54,184 nucleotides of DNA from UBA8438 sp963934795 (GCA_963934795.1 CAWWAF010000012.1:1-54184); one strand, 5' to 3'. Numbered from the stretch's first letter, positions 33,161-43,655 are shown. Numbers and translations: made by a program. Notes: generated by a model not told the origin, from the letters alone.

Positions 33161-34071
33161 TAGAAATAGCCCTCCTTCTTGCGATCCTCCATGGCGGACT
33201 CCGAGCGTTTGTCGTCCGACCGCGTGCCACGTTCGGTCTCTCGCGCCGCGGCGACCTCCGCGATGATGTCATCCAGCGAGGTCGCGACGGAATCAACGCC
33301 ACCGGTGCAGGTCATGTCGCCGATGGTGCGGAATCGGACGGTTCTGTTCTTCGACGTTTCGCCCGCTTGGGGACGGACCACATCGGAGACAGCGAGCAGT
33401 GAGCCGTGGCGGTCCACCACGGCTCGTTCGTGCGAAAAATACAGGCTCGGCAGGTCGATCGCTTCGCGTTTGATGTATTGCCAGACGTCCATCTCGGTCC
33501 AATTACTCAAGGGAAAGATCCGGAAGTGCTCCCCGTGATGGTGGCGCCCGTTGAACAGGTTCCACAGTTCAGGGCGTTGGGCCTTGGGGGCCCACTCGCC
33601 GAAGTCGTTCCGGTGGGAGAAGAAACGCTCCTTGGCGCGGGCCTTTTCTTCGTCCCGACGGCCGCCCCCCAGCGCCGCGTCGAACTGGTGCTTTTCGAGG
33701 GCGTCCAACAGCGTCACCGTCTGTAGCTTATTGCGGCTGGCGTTGGGCCCCGTCTCCTCGACAACCCGGCCGGCGTCTATGGAATTCTGCACGTGCGCCA
33801 CGATCAGGCGTGCGCCGATCGCCGCGATGAAACGGTCTCGGAATTCGATGGTCTCTGGAAAATTGTGCCCCGTGTCTATGTGCAGCAGCATGAAGGGAAT
33901 GCGCGCCGGGTGGAAGGCCTTGCGGGCCAGATGGGCCATGACGATGGAGTCTTTCCCGCCCGAAAAGAGGAGGGCCGGACGGTCGAACTGGGCGGCGGTC
34001 TCACGCAGCACGAAGATCGATTCCGATTCCAACTGCCGCACATGGTTGAGCTTGTAGGACAACATATTCAC
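33160..34071 (-). CDS. cysD: Sulfate adenylyltransferase, catalytic subunit
   Basis: A 303-residue adenylyltransferase of the PAPS-reductase fold that joins sulfate and ATP to make APS. Motifs: PALLFSGGKDSIVMAHLARK, HIDTGHNFPET, and GGGRRDEEKARAKER. The GTG start overlaps the cysC stop by four bases (GTGA); an ATG two codons later (34065) is an alternative. With CysN it forms the active heterodimer. Confidence 0.97.
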   Translation of the reverse strand: MNMLSYKLNHVRQLESESIFVLRETAAQFDRPALLFSGGKDSIVMAHLARKAFHPARIPFMLLHIDTGHNFPETIEFRDRFIAAIGARLIVAHVQNSIDAGRVVEETGPNASRNKLQTVTLLDALEKHQFDAALGGGRRDEEKARAKERFFSHRNDFGEWAPKAQRPELWNLFNGRHHHGEHFRIFPLSNWTEMDVWQYIKREAIDLPSLYFSHERAVVDRHGSLLAVSDVVRPQAGETSKNRTVRFRTIGDMTCTGGVDSVATSLDDIIAEVAAARETERGTRSDDKRSESAMEDRKKEGYF

Positions 34072-34697
34072 GTTCTGCGGGCGTCTTGGGGGGCGATGAG
34101 AGGACGGACGATCCGATAAAGCGCGTCGGTCGATTCTTCGAGGGGCGCGTCCTCGGTATCGATGACGACGAGGCCATCCGTGCTCGGGTCCGGTTCCTCG
34201 AACAGAGAATCTCTGCCGGTGAAGTGCTTCACGCCACCGGCCGCCTCCTTGGCGTAGAGGCCTTTGACGTCACGCGTGGCGCACGTCGCGAATGAGGCTT
34301 TTACGTAGATTTCACGGAAGTCGCGCGCTCCGACGATGGCCCGCGCGAGGGATCGCAGTGCGCGCGTTGGCGTAATGAAGGCGGCCAGCGTGACGATGCC
34401 GGTCTCGGCAAACAGTCGTGCAACTTCGCTGATGCGGCGGATGTTCTCGAGACGGTCATCGTCAGAGAAACCCAGTCCGCTATTCAGCCCGGTGCGGATA
34501 TTGTCGCCATCCAGCAGGCGCGTCAGCACGCCGTCGCCGTGCAATTTCTTTTCCAGCGCGTGCGCCAACGTGCTTTTGCCTGATCCGGACAGGCCGTACA
34601 GCCAGAGCACGCAGCCCCGCTGGGCGAGCAGGCGCTCTTTCGCGTCCCGTCCCAGCATGCGATCGAACTCTGGGTGGATGTCGTCGTCTGGGGCCAT
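34068..34697 (-). CDS. cysC: Adenylylsulfate kinase
   Basis: A 209-residue kinase that turns APS into PAPS. P-loop GLSGSGKST, then DGDNIRTGLNSGLGFS and the APS-binding segment FITPTRALRSL, where the usual second-Ser loop is slightly altered. Since CysH here looks like an APS reductase, PAPS may serve sulfotransferases rather than cysteine synthesis. The ATG at 34697 is chosen; one at 34712 is possible. It begins the cysC-cysD-cysN operon. A TATGAT box at 34703-34708 is a promoter candidate and would give almost no 5' leader. Confidence 0.93.
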   Translation of the reverse strand: MAPDDDIHPEFDRMLGRDAKERLLAQRGCVLWLYGLSGSGKSTLAHALEKKLHGDGVLTRLLDGDNIRTGLNSGLGFSDDDRLENIRRISEVARLFAETGIVTLAAFITPTRALRSLARAIVGARDFREIYVKASFATCATRDVKGLYAKEAAGGVKHFTGRDSLFEEPDPSTDGLVVIDTEDAPLEESTDALYRIVRPLIAPQDARRT

Positions 34698-34752
34698 GGA
34701 ACTAGTTATCATAACCCTCACGGCGACGTGCCGTAGAGGAGACCACGCACCC

Positions 34753-35346
34753 ATGCACGCTACCGGCCTATTTCAGCGCGCCATTGACCGGTTCGACGCG
34801 GCGAACGCTGAGGACCCGAACTCGGAGCTGGTCGACGGCTTCGCCCAGCCGCGCGAACTGGTCTACGCCAGGCGTATGACGGCCCATTTGGAGCGGTATC
34901 GTCCAGATGCTCCGGAGCCGGTGCGGCTAGCGGCGCGATGTCAGCACATCCGTCGCTGGGTCAGCCCCCGCGCGGACTATCCGGATGGGCGCGCCGGATA
35001 CCGACAGTGGCGCACCGAACTGGCGCGGTTTCACGCGTCCACGGCCGCCGCCATCCTCGACCAGGTCGGCTACGATGCCGCCGTGATCGCCCGGATCGAG
35101 TCGCTTCTGCGGAAGGAACAGTTGAAAGCGGATCCGGACGTGCAGCTGCTCGAGGACGTGATCTGTCTGGTGTTCCTCGACCACTATCTTGCTGACTTCG
35201 CATCCAAGCACGAAGAAGCCAGGCTGCTTGACGTGTTGGCCAAGACTTGGCGAAAGATGTCTGAGGATGGGCGTGTCGCGGCCCTGGAGCTTGAATTGCC
35301 CGCGGCGGAGCGGTCGTTGGTCGAACGAGCCATTGCCCGTCTCTAA
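34753..35346 (+). CDS. DUF4202 family protein
   Basis: A 197-residue helical protein matching DUF4202: FQRAIDRFDAANAEDPN at the start, RELVYARRMTAHLERY, CQHIRRW, YRQWRTELARFHA, and LEDVICLVFLDHYLADF. The conserved His and Asp residues hint at an HD-like metal site, but no activity is established. It is divergent from cysC with 55 bases between the start codons, and I recall the family beside sulfate-activation genes elsewhere, so a link to sulfur metabolism is plausible. Confidence 0.85.
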   Translation: MHATGLFQRAIDRFDAANAEDPNSELVDGFAQPRELVYARRMTAHLERYRPDAPEPVRLAARCQHIRRWVSPRADYPDGRAGYRQWRTELARFHASTAAAILDQVGYDAAVIARIESLLRKEQLKADPDVQLLEDVICLVFLDHYLADFASKHEEARLLDVLAKTWRKMSEDGRVAALELELPAAERSLVERAIARL

Positions 35347-35401
35347 TCCACCCTTGGCGCCCTCGGAATGCAGAGCTGCTCGCTACTATCACCACGGACT
35401 G

Positions 35402-36370
35402 CTAGGTCCGCCGGGACTCCACGGGGGGTGGCACATCGACAGCCGGTGATCGACTCCACCATGCTGCCGCGAGACTGCCGATCAGCGAGTGGGCGACGGT
35501 GGAAATGGCGCTAGGGATCGCCACTAGCGGATTCAAGAAGTTGCCTCTGGCCAGCACGACGCCAAGTCCGGAGTTCTGCATCCCGACTTCGATCGCGACG
35601 GTACGCGCCGAGATTTCGCGCTTGAGGACGACCTTGCCAGCCAGGTAGCCGAACAGGAAACCGAACAGATGCAGTGCGAACACTGCCACGAGCAGTCGAA
35701 CGCCGGCTTCCAGTATCTGCTCGCGTCCGGCGCCGATCACGGATGCGACGATCAACGTGATGGTGAGCACGGCTACCAGCGGCGCGACCGGCAAGATAGG
35801 TTCGATGATTCGAGGGAACCGCCATTTGAGTAGCGCGCCTGCCACAACCGGTAGGATCACCACCTGCACCGTGTCCACGAACAGACCAGTCGCGGAGAGG
35901 TCGATCCGATTTCCGGCCAGCCAGGCGGTCAGGAGCGGGGTCATCACGGCCGCCAGCAGCGTGGACACGGCGGTCATCGTGACCGAAAGAGCCACGTCTG
36001 CCTTCGCCAGGTAGGAGATAACGTTCGACGCCGTGCCGCCGGGACAGCAGGAGACGAGCACGAGTCCGACGGCGAAAGGCGTAGGCAGCGCCAGGAGGTA
36101 TCCGAGGCTCCATCCCAGCGCGGGCATCACCGTGTATTGCAGGAGCACCCCGGGGAGCACCCGGCCACGCTGTCTCCCCACTCGGCGGAAGTCCTCGAAT
36201 CCGAGGGTCATCCCCATGCTGAGCATGATGATGCCGAGGCCGAGTGTGATCAGTGAGCCGCTGAACCAGGTGAAGAGCGCCGGGCGCGCCAATGCCAGCG
36301 CGCTGCAGATGAGCACCCAGAACGGAAACGCCTCGGTGAGAAACGCGAGTAACCGCAAGACGGCTCGCAT
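35402..36370 (-). CDS. Bile acid:sodium symporter (BASS) family transporter
   Basis: A 322-residue inner-membrane protein with about ten helices. The family motifs are clear: GLGIIMLSMGMTLGFEDFRR, the sodium-site segment SCCPGGTASNVISYLAKAD, and the crossover segment VAIEVGMQNSGLGVVLA. BASS proteins move organic anions such as pyruvate, pantothenate or bile acids with sodium; the substrate cannot be told here. The upstream neighbour is the divergent SDR gene, about 80 bases away. Confidence 0.9.
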   Translation of the reverse strand: MRAVLRLLAFLTEAFPFWVLICSALALARPALFTWFSGSLITLGLGIIMLSMGMTLGFEDFRRVGRQRGRVLPGVLLQYTVMPALGWSLGYLLALPTPFAVGLVLVSCCPGGTASNVISYLAKADVALSVTMTAVSTLLAAVMTPLLTAWLAGNRIDLSATGLFVDTVQVVILPVVAGALLKWRFPRIIEPILPVAPLVAVLTITLIVASVIGAGREQILEAGVRLLVAVFALHLFGFLFGYLAGKVVLKREISARTVAIEVGMQNSGLGVVLARGNFLNPLVAIPSAISTVAHSLIGSLAAAWWSRSPAVDVPPPVESRRT

Positions 36371-36449
36371 TGTATAGCGCGGTGGTGCGTTGCCCTCTCA
36401 CCCGGCCGACCGGGGGCGGCAGTCGTGCCACACGGACAAGAGAGGATGC

Positions 36450-37256
36450 ATGACATTTCAACCGAATCTGTTGGAGGGGCGGACCGCACTCGTCACGGGC
36501 GGAGGCACCGGCATTTGTCGAGGCATCGCGCTTGAGCTCGCTCGCTACGGGTGCGACGTGGCCATCACAAGTCGGTCGTCCGAGCATCTCGACCCGACCG
36601 CGGCCGAGATTCGGGCGACCGGTCGCCGCGGGGTGGCCGTCGCGGCCGACGTCAGGGATCCAGCCGCCGTCGAAGCGGCCGTCGCGCGGACTGTCGAGGA
36701 ACTGGGCGGGCTCGACATCCTCATCAACGGCGCCGCGGGAAATTTCCTCTGTTTGGCAGAGCACCTCTCTCCCAACGGTTTCGGGACCGTGGTCGACATC
36801 GATCTGAAAGGTACGTTTCATTGCGCCAAAGCGGCGCTCCCACACCTGAAGCGGCGTGGCGGCGTCATGCTGAACATCAGCGCGACGCTGCACTATCTGG
36901 GCACGCCGGCGCAGCTTCACGTGGCGTCCGCGAAGGCGGGAATCGACGCGCTGACCAGGGTCCTCGCGGTCGAGTGGGGGCCGTACGCCATCCGTGTTAA
37001 CGGCATCGCCCCCGGACCAATCGCCGACACCGAGGGGGTGCGCCGGCTGCTCGACGACGCGGCAAAGGAGCGGGCGGAACACACTGCCCCTCTTCGGCGT
37101 CTTGGATTGATTCGTGACGTGAGCGACGCCGCGCTGTTTCTCTGCTCGGACGCCGCGTCCTACATCACCGGTCACACGCTCGTCGTGGATGGCGGGTTGT
37201 GGCTGACCGCCAGCCGCGACGCATTTGCTGCGCCGCCAGAGGGGGCCGCGGGATAG
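36450..37256 (+). CDS. SDR oxidoreductase, 2,4-dienoyl-CoA reductase-like
   Basis: A 268-residue short-chain dehydrogenase. Rossmann loop TALVTGGGTGICRGIA, then NGAAGNFLCLAEHLSPNGF and MLNISATLHYLGTPAQLHVA, the block typical of peroxisomal-type 2,4-dienoyl-CoA reductases. As in those enzymes the usual YxxxK tyrosine is missing (LHVASAKAG keeps only the Lys). The likely reaction is NADPH-dependent reduction of dienoyl-CoA during unsaturated fatty-acid breakdown. The ATG at 36450 has AGAGGA just upstream; the longer frame from 36390 is not needed. Confidence 0.9.
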   Translation: MTFQPNLLEGRTALVTGGGTGICRGIALELARYGCDVAITSRSSEHLDPTAAEIRATGRRGVAVAADVRDPAAVEAAVARTVEELGGLDILINGAAGNFLCLAEHLSPNGFGTVVDIDLKGTFHCAKAALPHLKRRGGVMLNISATLHYLGTPAQLHVASAKAGIDALTRVLAVEWGPYAIRVNGIAPGPIADTEGVRRLLDDAAKERAEHTAPLRRLGLIRDVSDAALFLCSDAASYITGHTLVVDGGLWLTASRDAFAAPPEGAAG

Positions 37257-37270
37257 TGAGCTCGCGAACG

Positions 37271-37305
37271 CCGCATCGGTGCGGGGTACGTGTCCAGAGG
37301 GACAC
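37271..37305. terminator. Tandem hairpins between convergent genes
   Basis: Two small perfect inverted repeats, CCGCA-TCGG-TGCGG (37271-37284) and GTGTCC-AGAG-GGACAC (37290-37305), fill the 48-base gap between the SDR and M6 protease stop codons. They may end transcription from both sides. Neither has a T-run. Confidence 0.4.
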
Positions 37306-40097
37306 TAGCGCCAGCGGAAGAGCAACCGAATTTCACTCTGTTCGGGCGCGCCAGCGTCTGGCCGTTCGAGTGTGTAGCTGAAGCCTGTGTCTGGTATGTC
37401 CGCGCCCCCAAAGGGCAGCCTGGGGTTCTGGTACCGATTCGGTCGTTCGTCGGTAAACGTACTGACCGCGGCGAACGGAGTCGCTGCCTGTTGACGCATG
37501 ACGCCGTCCTCGGCGCGGTAGATTTCGAGGCCGTTCGCGAAGTCTTCTGTCGCGAAGGGGGCATCCGCGGAGTGCATACCGCGCAACGCTCGATCGTAGA
37601 GCCTGTATTGCGTCTGGCCGTCGCGGATCCTCAGGTCAAACAGCGTGCCTCCCGACTTGCGCGCACGACGCTCTGGACCGGGCAAGAATTCGTTGATGAT
37701 CGAGTAGCCGTACATCAGTGGCCGTCCATCCCAGCTCAGCCGCTCCATCGCCGGCTGGCCGTCGACCAGCACCTCCGCACAGCGTGCCGTATCCGCCTGT
37801 GAGACGTCGGTTGAGTAATAGTCCGGACGGCGCTGGAAGCACATGGCGTCGACAAAGCTGTCACGGAGCCACGGCTGCGCCGTCTCGTCGAACTGCCAGG
37901 AGGTCCAGCCGTCAGACGACTGAAAGTACTGCTGCGGTAAGGCCGAGATCGCAAATTCCTGGGGGTTCGCATCCACGACGAGCAAGAAGCCGCGCCCGGG
38001 ACCGGTTTCCGCCGGTTCGTTCTGGCTCCAGAGGTATTCGCCGTTGTAGTACCACATCACCACGCCGGGTCGGTAGTTCACGTTGAGCGCTGACATCTCG
38101 CCGTCCGAATCCGGGAAAAACGTGAAGCCGGGGTGGGACAGCGCCTGGTCATAGTTCTTGACGGTGTCGAACTCGCGATACGGGTCGCGGTATTCCAAGA
38201 GGTAGAAGTGGGGGACGGCCAGTTGGTGTGCTCCAGGGGAAAGGGTGAATCCCTGGGCCTGCCAGCCCGAGAGGTCTGGGCCTTCGAAGTCGTCGAGAAA
38301 GTTGATGGCGGGAATCGACACATTGTCCACGAGCGCGCCGTCTTCAACCGCCGCCATGTCGGTGAAGTAGGTGAATCGCACGCGCACGTCGCGGCCCCGG
38401 TAGTCGCTCAGGTCGAACGCCGCCCGGACCCACTGCGGGGTTTCGCAGGGATCCGCCCCGGTGGCGCCGACTCGGTCTTCGGCCAAGACGCGCTCGGCCG
38501 CGGGGTCGCACCCAGGCGACGATTCCACCTTGCCATCTCCGTCCAGGTCGCCGCTGCGGCCGGTAAACCCCGGGGAGGATCCGGCCCCTTCGTGTCCTTT
38601 GGTCGAGGGCATGACGCTCTGGGCGTCGTCGACGGTGCTCTTGTCGCTGGGGAGGATGCGCCGGAATGGCTCACCCGAGGCGGCCGCCTCGACGTAGAGA
38701 TAGTCCCACTCCGCTTCGATGACGAACCATGCGTCCAGGTGCATCACTACCGGTTCGCCGGCCGGGACCCGACTCAGGTCGAAGGTCCGGGCCAGCGTGC
38801 GGTTCATATTGTTGCCTTGGCCGGAATAGGCGACCTGTCGGCCATTGGCGGCACCCAGTGGGCCCATCGTGATGTCTCGGACCTTGGGTGGCAAGACGAC
38901 CATCACGGCGTCACATACGCCGCTCGCCGTGACATGTCCCTCGTCGCCACTCCAGTCGTTCATGGTCTTCAGATACAGAGACCCGGTGGGCCGGCCGCCC
39001 AGGTCCTTCGGCCGAACCACGCAGGGTGTCAACCAACCCAGCACGGTTCGCGACCATGCGCTCAACTCCTGCGGTTCGGGTGAGGCGGTACTGGACATGG
39101 CGTCCCACGACGCGGTGGAGTTGTTGGTTGCCCGAGCATAGATGTCCGGGAGCCCCAGGGAGTGACCGAATTCGTGGATGAATGTGGACGGCTCCGTGTA
39201 TTCGGACTGCATGTTGTAGTCCAGCACCCACATGCCGGCGCCGATGTCGGCGCCACCCTGCACATTCATCTGGCCGTCCATCACCGGACCACTGTCCAGG
39301 TTCTGGCTCAGGGCGAACCGATGTGGCCAAATGCGGTCGCCGCAATCCTGTTCTGCCTGCGTCAGTCCCATGAACGCGTCGGGTGCGGCGTTGGTGTTTA
39401 ATTTTTCGCCCAGCTTGTACAGGCCCTGGCATGAGGACTGGCCTTTGCCCGCGACCACCAGAATGAAGTGATCAAGGTAGCCGTCTGGTTCGTCACGGTT
39501 GTTGTCGCCATCGAAATCCTCCGGGTCCCATTGGTCGTAGTCCTGCCAGGGAAAGTCCGGCTCGGCCGTGGTGGCGGCCTGCAATGCGTCGATCACCAGT
39601 TCGCTCGCGCGCTCGTCGTTGCGCCAGCTTCCGTCAGAATTCTGTGCTGGTCGACCGTAGTAGTGCAGCGGCTGGGCCAGCTCTACGACCGGAAAGATAT
39701 CGCCGGTGACATTGTAGACACCGCGCGACTGGTGCCAGTAGTAGTGGGAGAGGGTGCCCGGCTCCGGGGCCATTGGGCCTCCGGCAAACAGGAGGTCCTG
39801 GAAGTACGCGCGGTTCTTGTCGTCCTGGGCGGGGTCGCCGGCGAAGCGGTCGTAGCCTGTGCCGTCAAAACGTACCGGTAGAATCAGGAGTCGGTGGGGT
39901 CGTGACCGCGGGGCCAGTACCGGCCTGATCGAATCGGTCTGGATCTGCGGATGGCCCAGCTGGTCAAATCGAAACTCCGCCAGCGATTCGATCATCGTCT
40001 GGGCGGCGTCCTGCTCGCCAGCTTGGCCCGCGGCCTGCTCACCGGACGCGAGCCCAGCCGCGACGACCACCATGGTCGACCATGCGATTCGTTTCAT
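37305..40097 (-). CDS. Secreted M6-family (immune inhibitor A-like) metalloprotease
   Basis: A 930-residue exported zinc protease. A signal peptide (about residues 1-24) is followed by a propeptide-like part, then the catalytic M6 domain with the zinc motif HEFGHSLGLPD (His308, Glu309, His312, Asp318). Before it lie Asp-rich calcium-type loops (DFDGDNNRDEPDG) and after it a second one (DLDGDGKVESS). The second half consists of beta-sandwich and carbohydrate-binding-like modules. It probably digests extracellular protein. There is no obvious C-terminal sorting signal; the last residues are a plain strand ending RLLFRWR. The next gene on the strand is speD, 134 bases upstream, with no functional link seen. 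Confidence 0.93.
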   Translation of the reverse strand: MKRIAWSTMVVVAAGLASGEQAAGQAGEQDAAQTMIESLAEFRFDQLGHPQIQTDSIRPVLAPRSRPHRLLILPVRFDGTGYDRFAGDPAQDDKNRAYFQDLLFAGGPMAPEPGTLSHYYWHQSRGVYNVTGDIFPVVELAQPLHYYGRPAQNSDGSWRNDERASELVIDALQAATTAEPDFPWQDYDQWDPEDFDGDNNRDEPDGYLDHFILVVAGKGQSSCQGLYKLGEKLNTNAAPDAFMGLTQAEQDCGDRIWPHRFALSQNLDSGPVMDGQMNVQGGADIGAGMWVLDYNMQSEYTEPSTFIHEFGHSLGLPDIYARATNNSTASWDAMSSTASPEPQELSAWSRTVLGWLTPCVVRPKDLGGRPTGSLYLKTMNDWSGDEGHVTASGVCDAVMVVLPPKVRDITMGPLGAANGRQVAYSGQGNNMNRTLARTFDLSRVPAGEPVVMHLDAWFVIEAEWDYLYVEAAASGEPFRRILPSDKSTVDDAQSVMPSTKGHEGAGSSPGFTGRSGDLDGDGKVESSPGCDPAAERVLAEDRVGATGADPCETPQWVRAAFDLSDYRGRDVRVRFTYFTDMAAVEDGALVDNVSIPAINFLDDFEGPDLSGWQAQGFTLSPGAHQLAVPHFYLLEYRDPYREFDTVKNYDQALSHPGFTFFPDSDGEMSALNVNYRPGVVMWYYNGEYLWSQNEPAETGPGRGFLLVVDANPQEFAISALPQQYFQSSDGWTSWQFDETAQPWLRDSFVDAMCFQRRPDYYSTDVSQADTARCAEVLVDGQPAMERLSWDGRPLMYGYSIINEFLPGPERRARKSGGTLFDLRIRDGQTQYRLYDRALRGMHSADAPFATEDFANGLEIYRAEDGVMRQQAATPFAAVSTFTDERPNRYQNPRLPFGGADIPDTGFSYTLERPDAGAPEQSEIRLLFRWR

Positions 40098-40231
40098 CTT
40101 GCACTCATTGATATTCGGTCATCTTGCCCGCGTGCGGTGGCGCAGACATCCGCCACGAGCGAGCGCGACCCGATGCGAACCGTGTTCAACGCCAGGATCA
40201 GGGCCAGCCCCCGAGTGTGGAGCCGTGGTGC

Positions 40232-40654
40232 TCACCGGGTGTCTCGCGACGGGGCGGGCACGGGGAGCTCAAAGCCTCTAGACACGTCGTGTCGGCGGAC
40301 CTCGACGGCACCCATGCCATCCACGAGCATCTGTACTGCCTGCTCGCTGTCGCCGGCGCCGCAGTAGAACAGGTCGGCGGCGAAATAGTTTTGCTCAGGC
40401 CAGGTGTGTACGGCCAAGTGCGACTCCGCCAGCATTGCCACCGCCGTGACGCCCTGGGGGCTGAATCGGCGGAGAGACAGGTCGAGCAGCGTGGCGCCGA
40501 GTGTGTCGATGACCTGTTCAAGCAGCGAGCGGATCCCGTCCGCGTCGTCCAGGCGATCGGCGGGGGACCCCCACGCGTCGATCAGGACGTGTCGCCTCGT
40601 GTGCCCGCTGCGTGCGGACTGGATGAGCGGGGCGACCTGATTATCGACAGCCAT
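40232..40654 (-). CDS. speD: S-adenosylmethionine decarboxylase proenzyme
   Basis: A 140-residue class-1 AdoMetDC that supplies decarboxylated SAM for spermidine. Self-cleavage takes place between Glu77 and Ser78 in MLAESHLAVHTWPE, which turns Ser78 into the pyruvoyl cofactor; the catalytic Cys is in LFYCGAG. The TTG at 40666 could add four residues, but the ATG at 40654 is preferred. No intact spermidine synthase lies in the window; a broken related gene lies at 52.4 kb. Confidence 0.95.
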   Translation of the reverse strand: MAVDNQVAPLIQSARSGHTRRHVLIDAWGSPADRLDDADGIRSLLEQVIDTLGATLLDLSLRRFSPQGVTAVAMLAESHLAVHTWPEQNYFAADLFYCGAGDSEQAVQMLVDGMGAVEVRRHDVSRGFELPVPAPSRDTR

Positions 40655-40834
40655 AGTAAGGATCAACCAAGCACCTTACCACCCTCGTCGCCGTCGGTCG
40701 GTCGCGGAGGGCGAGAATCTCGCTGGGTGCCGTCGTGACGAAGTCCGTTGTGGCGGCCAACTCGAGCAGCAGGTCGCTCAGCTGGGCGCGACGGTGCTCG
40801 ACGAGCCTGGCTCGTGAGTGGTGGCGGCCGTTCT

Positions 40835-41272
40835 CTACAGGCGGTGCAAGTCTGGCTGCCAGTCCGTGATTGCCTTCTTGATCGGGGTGGCCTTGGTGAT
40901 GTTCTCGTCCAGTACCTTGCGCGCCAGCGCCGGTAGCTCCGCATCCCCCGCGAATCGTAGACCCACCATCTGAGTGGGCGTGAAGTCGTTGATGCGGCCG
41001 TGTAGATCGTCTGGCAGCAGGTCTCGCATGCGGAGCCGCATCTCGAGTCGGATGACTCGGTCCTGTGCTCCCAACGCGAAGACTCGCGCGAACAAGGCTA
41101 CGATGATGAGCGCGACTCCGACTAGGGCATCCAGGACGGCGTCGAACCTCAGGCCGCCGGAGAGCCAGTAGAGTCGGTATCCGAGGTTGAGGAGCAAGAT
41201 CGGAAATGCGACGTAGTGGAACGGCGCGACAAAGCGGGCGTGGTTCGCGAAGTTCTGCTCTTGTGTGGCCAT
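40835..41272 (-). CDS. DUF6526 family membrane protein
   Basis: A 145-residue protein with two membrane helices at about 17-38 and 48-68 and a conserved cytoplasmic tail (LRMRDLLPDDLHGRINDFTP, then ALARKVLDENI and KKAITDWQPD). It matches DUF6526, which has no known function. An excellent ribosome site (GGAGGAGG) lies just upstream of the ATG at 41272. It is divergent from the pterin dehydratase gene. The 180-base stretch between its stop and speD holds nothing I can identify. Confidence 0.82.
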   Translation of the reverse strand: MATQEQNFANHARFVAPFHYVAFPILLLNLGYRLYWLSGGLRFDAVLDALVGVALIIVALFARVFALGAQDRVIRLEMRLRMRDLLPDDLHGRINDFTPTQMVGLRFAGDAELPALARKVLDENITKATPIKKAITDWQPDLHRL

Positions 41273-41399
41273 TGAGCCTCCTCCCGTTCGCCGACCCCGG
41301 CGAACATCATGGTTCACTATAAACTAGCTCGTGGTCGACGGTCGTCGTGACACCGCGAGAGTGCAGGCGTGCGGCCTTCCGGAAGTGGAGACAACCAGA

Positions 41400-41735
41400 G
41401 TGAGCGATCTAGCTTCGAAGCAGTGTGTGCCCTGTCGCGGTGGGGTGCCGCCGTTGCAAGGCGACGAACTGGCGACCTATCAACACCAGTTGGGTGGGGG
41501 CTGGCAGGTGGTCAACGAGCACCACCTCGAGAAAGGCTACCGCTTTGACGATTTCCGCCAGGCGCTCGACTTCACCGTCCGCGTCGGCGAGATGGCGGAG
41601 GAGCAGGGGCACCACCCGGACATCGCGCTGTCCTGGGGACTGGTGACCGTCACGATTTGGACGCACAAGATCGATGGTCTGACGGAGAGCGATTTCGTCT
41701 TCGCCGCCAAGTCCGATCAGTTGCTCGCCGTCTGA
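41400..41735 (+). CDS. Pterin-4a-carbinolamine dehydratase
   Basis: A 111-residue enzyme of the PCD/DCoH family that dehydrates 4a-hydroxytetrahydropterin, usually beside aromatic amino acid hydroxylases. The active-site block EEQGHHPDIALSWG with paired His and THKIDGLTESDF is intact. An N-terminal CVPCRGGVPPL segment with two Cys is typical of bacterial members. The GTG at 41400 fits this N-terminus; the open frame upstream has no support. No aromatic hydroxylase gene lies nearby, so it may serve pterin recycling or molybdopterin in general. Confidence 0.93.
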   Translation: MSDLASKQCVPCRGGVPPLQGDELATYQHQLGGGWQVVNEHHLEKGYRFDDFRQALDFTVRVGEMAEEQGHHPDIALSWGLVTVTIWTHKIDGLTESDFVFAAKSDQLLAV

Positions 41736-41932
41736 TCGCTGTGACCTATTCCCGGTTGCTCCGCGCAACCGGATGGCCAGCGGTGGTCCAGCCATCCTGG
41801 CCAGGTGCCCGGTGGCCGACGATTCGTTGGGCCCCGGTGGAACATGCGAACCAGGTGATCTCCGTTTCATGCGGTGCCCCGTCGCAGGCGCCTGGTGTAA
41901 GATCGCGTGTTGATGATTACGGGGAGTATGCG

Positions 41933-43018
<1,086 letters not shown>

Positions 43019-43098
43019 CGAGGGCCCTGTGGGCGCTCCAGGGACACATCGCACCGGCCTTCAGGCCCGTTGCAATTGGTAGCAAAAGGAGACGTGCA

Positions 43099-43611
43099 AT
43101 GTTCAGACGAAGGAACGGGTGTCAGCCGCGGACCGCGAATTGGACAGGTGGCCTGGCTATCGTCCTGGCGACCGGTATGGCAGCCTGCGGGGGCGCCGCA
43201 CCGGAGCCCGCGGCGGAACCGATGGAAGAGACCGCGCCAGCCGCGCCAGCCGAGGACCGGTCGTCTACCGCTCCCACGGTTGGATTCGTGACGCCGACCG
43301 ACGGGGCGACTGTGACGAGTCCGGTGTCGATGGAATTCATCGTGTCGAACCTCAATATCTCGCCGGTGCCGGCCGAGGTGGAGAGTCCGCGCGATGGAAT
43401 GGGCCACCACCATGTGGGCATCGATACCGAGTGTCTCACGGTGGGGGAGGCCATTCCGAAGGCCGATCCGTGGGTGCACTTTGGGGATGGCTCGAAGGCC
43501 TTCGAGACCATGCTGCCGCCAGGTGCGCACACGCTGACGCTGCAGATTGGTGACGACCAGCACGTGACCCAGGACGGCCTCTGCACCACAATCTCGGTCA
43601 CGGTTGAATAG
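43099..43611 (+). CDS. DUF4399 lipoprotein
   Basis: A 170-residue exported protein. A lipoprotein signal with a loose lipobox MAAC (Cys30) is followed by an Ala/Pro/Glu linker and a DUF4399 domain (VGFVTPTDGATVTSPVSMEF, GHHHVGID with three His, and a final strand ending TTISVTVE). The His cluster suggests metal binding, which is not proven. AAAGGAGA lies at the right distance before the ATG. It stands between the AMP-ligase and aldehyde dehydrogenase genes. Confidence 0.88.
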   Translation: MFRRRNGCQPRTANWTGGLAIVLATGMAACGGAAPEPAAEPMEETAPAAPAEDRSSTAPTVGFVTPTDGATVTSPVSMEFIVSNLNISPVPAEVESPRDGMGHHHVGIDTECLTVGEAIPKADPWVHFGDGSKAFETMLPPGAHTLTLQIGDDQHVTQDGLCTTISVTVE

Positions 43612-43655
43612 GCCACTTCGTTAACCGCGTACACGAATACAGGATCGACAGAGCC

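Noticed and set aside
35511..37175. 554-codon minus-strand open frame across the BASS transporter and SDR genes
   Set aside because: It is a frame shadow of the transporter and the antisense of the SDR; the protein has no domain and an Arg/His-rich composition typical of GC-rich shadow frames.
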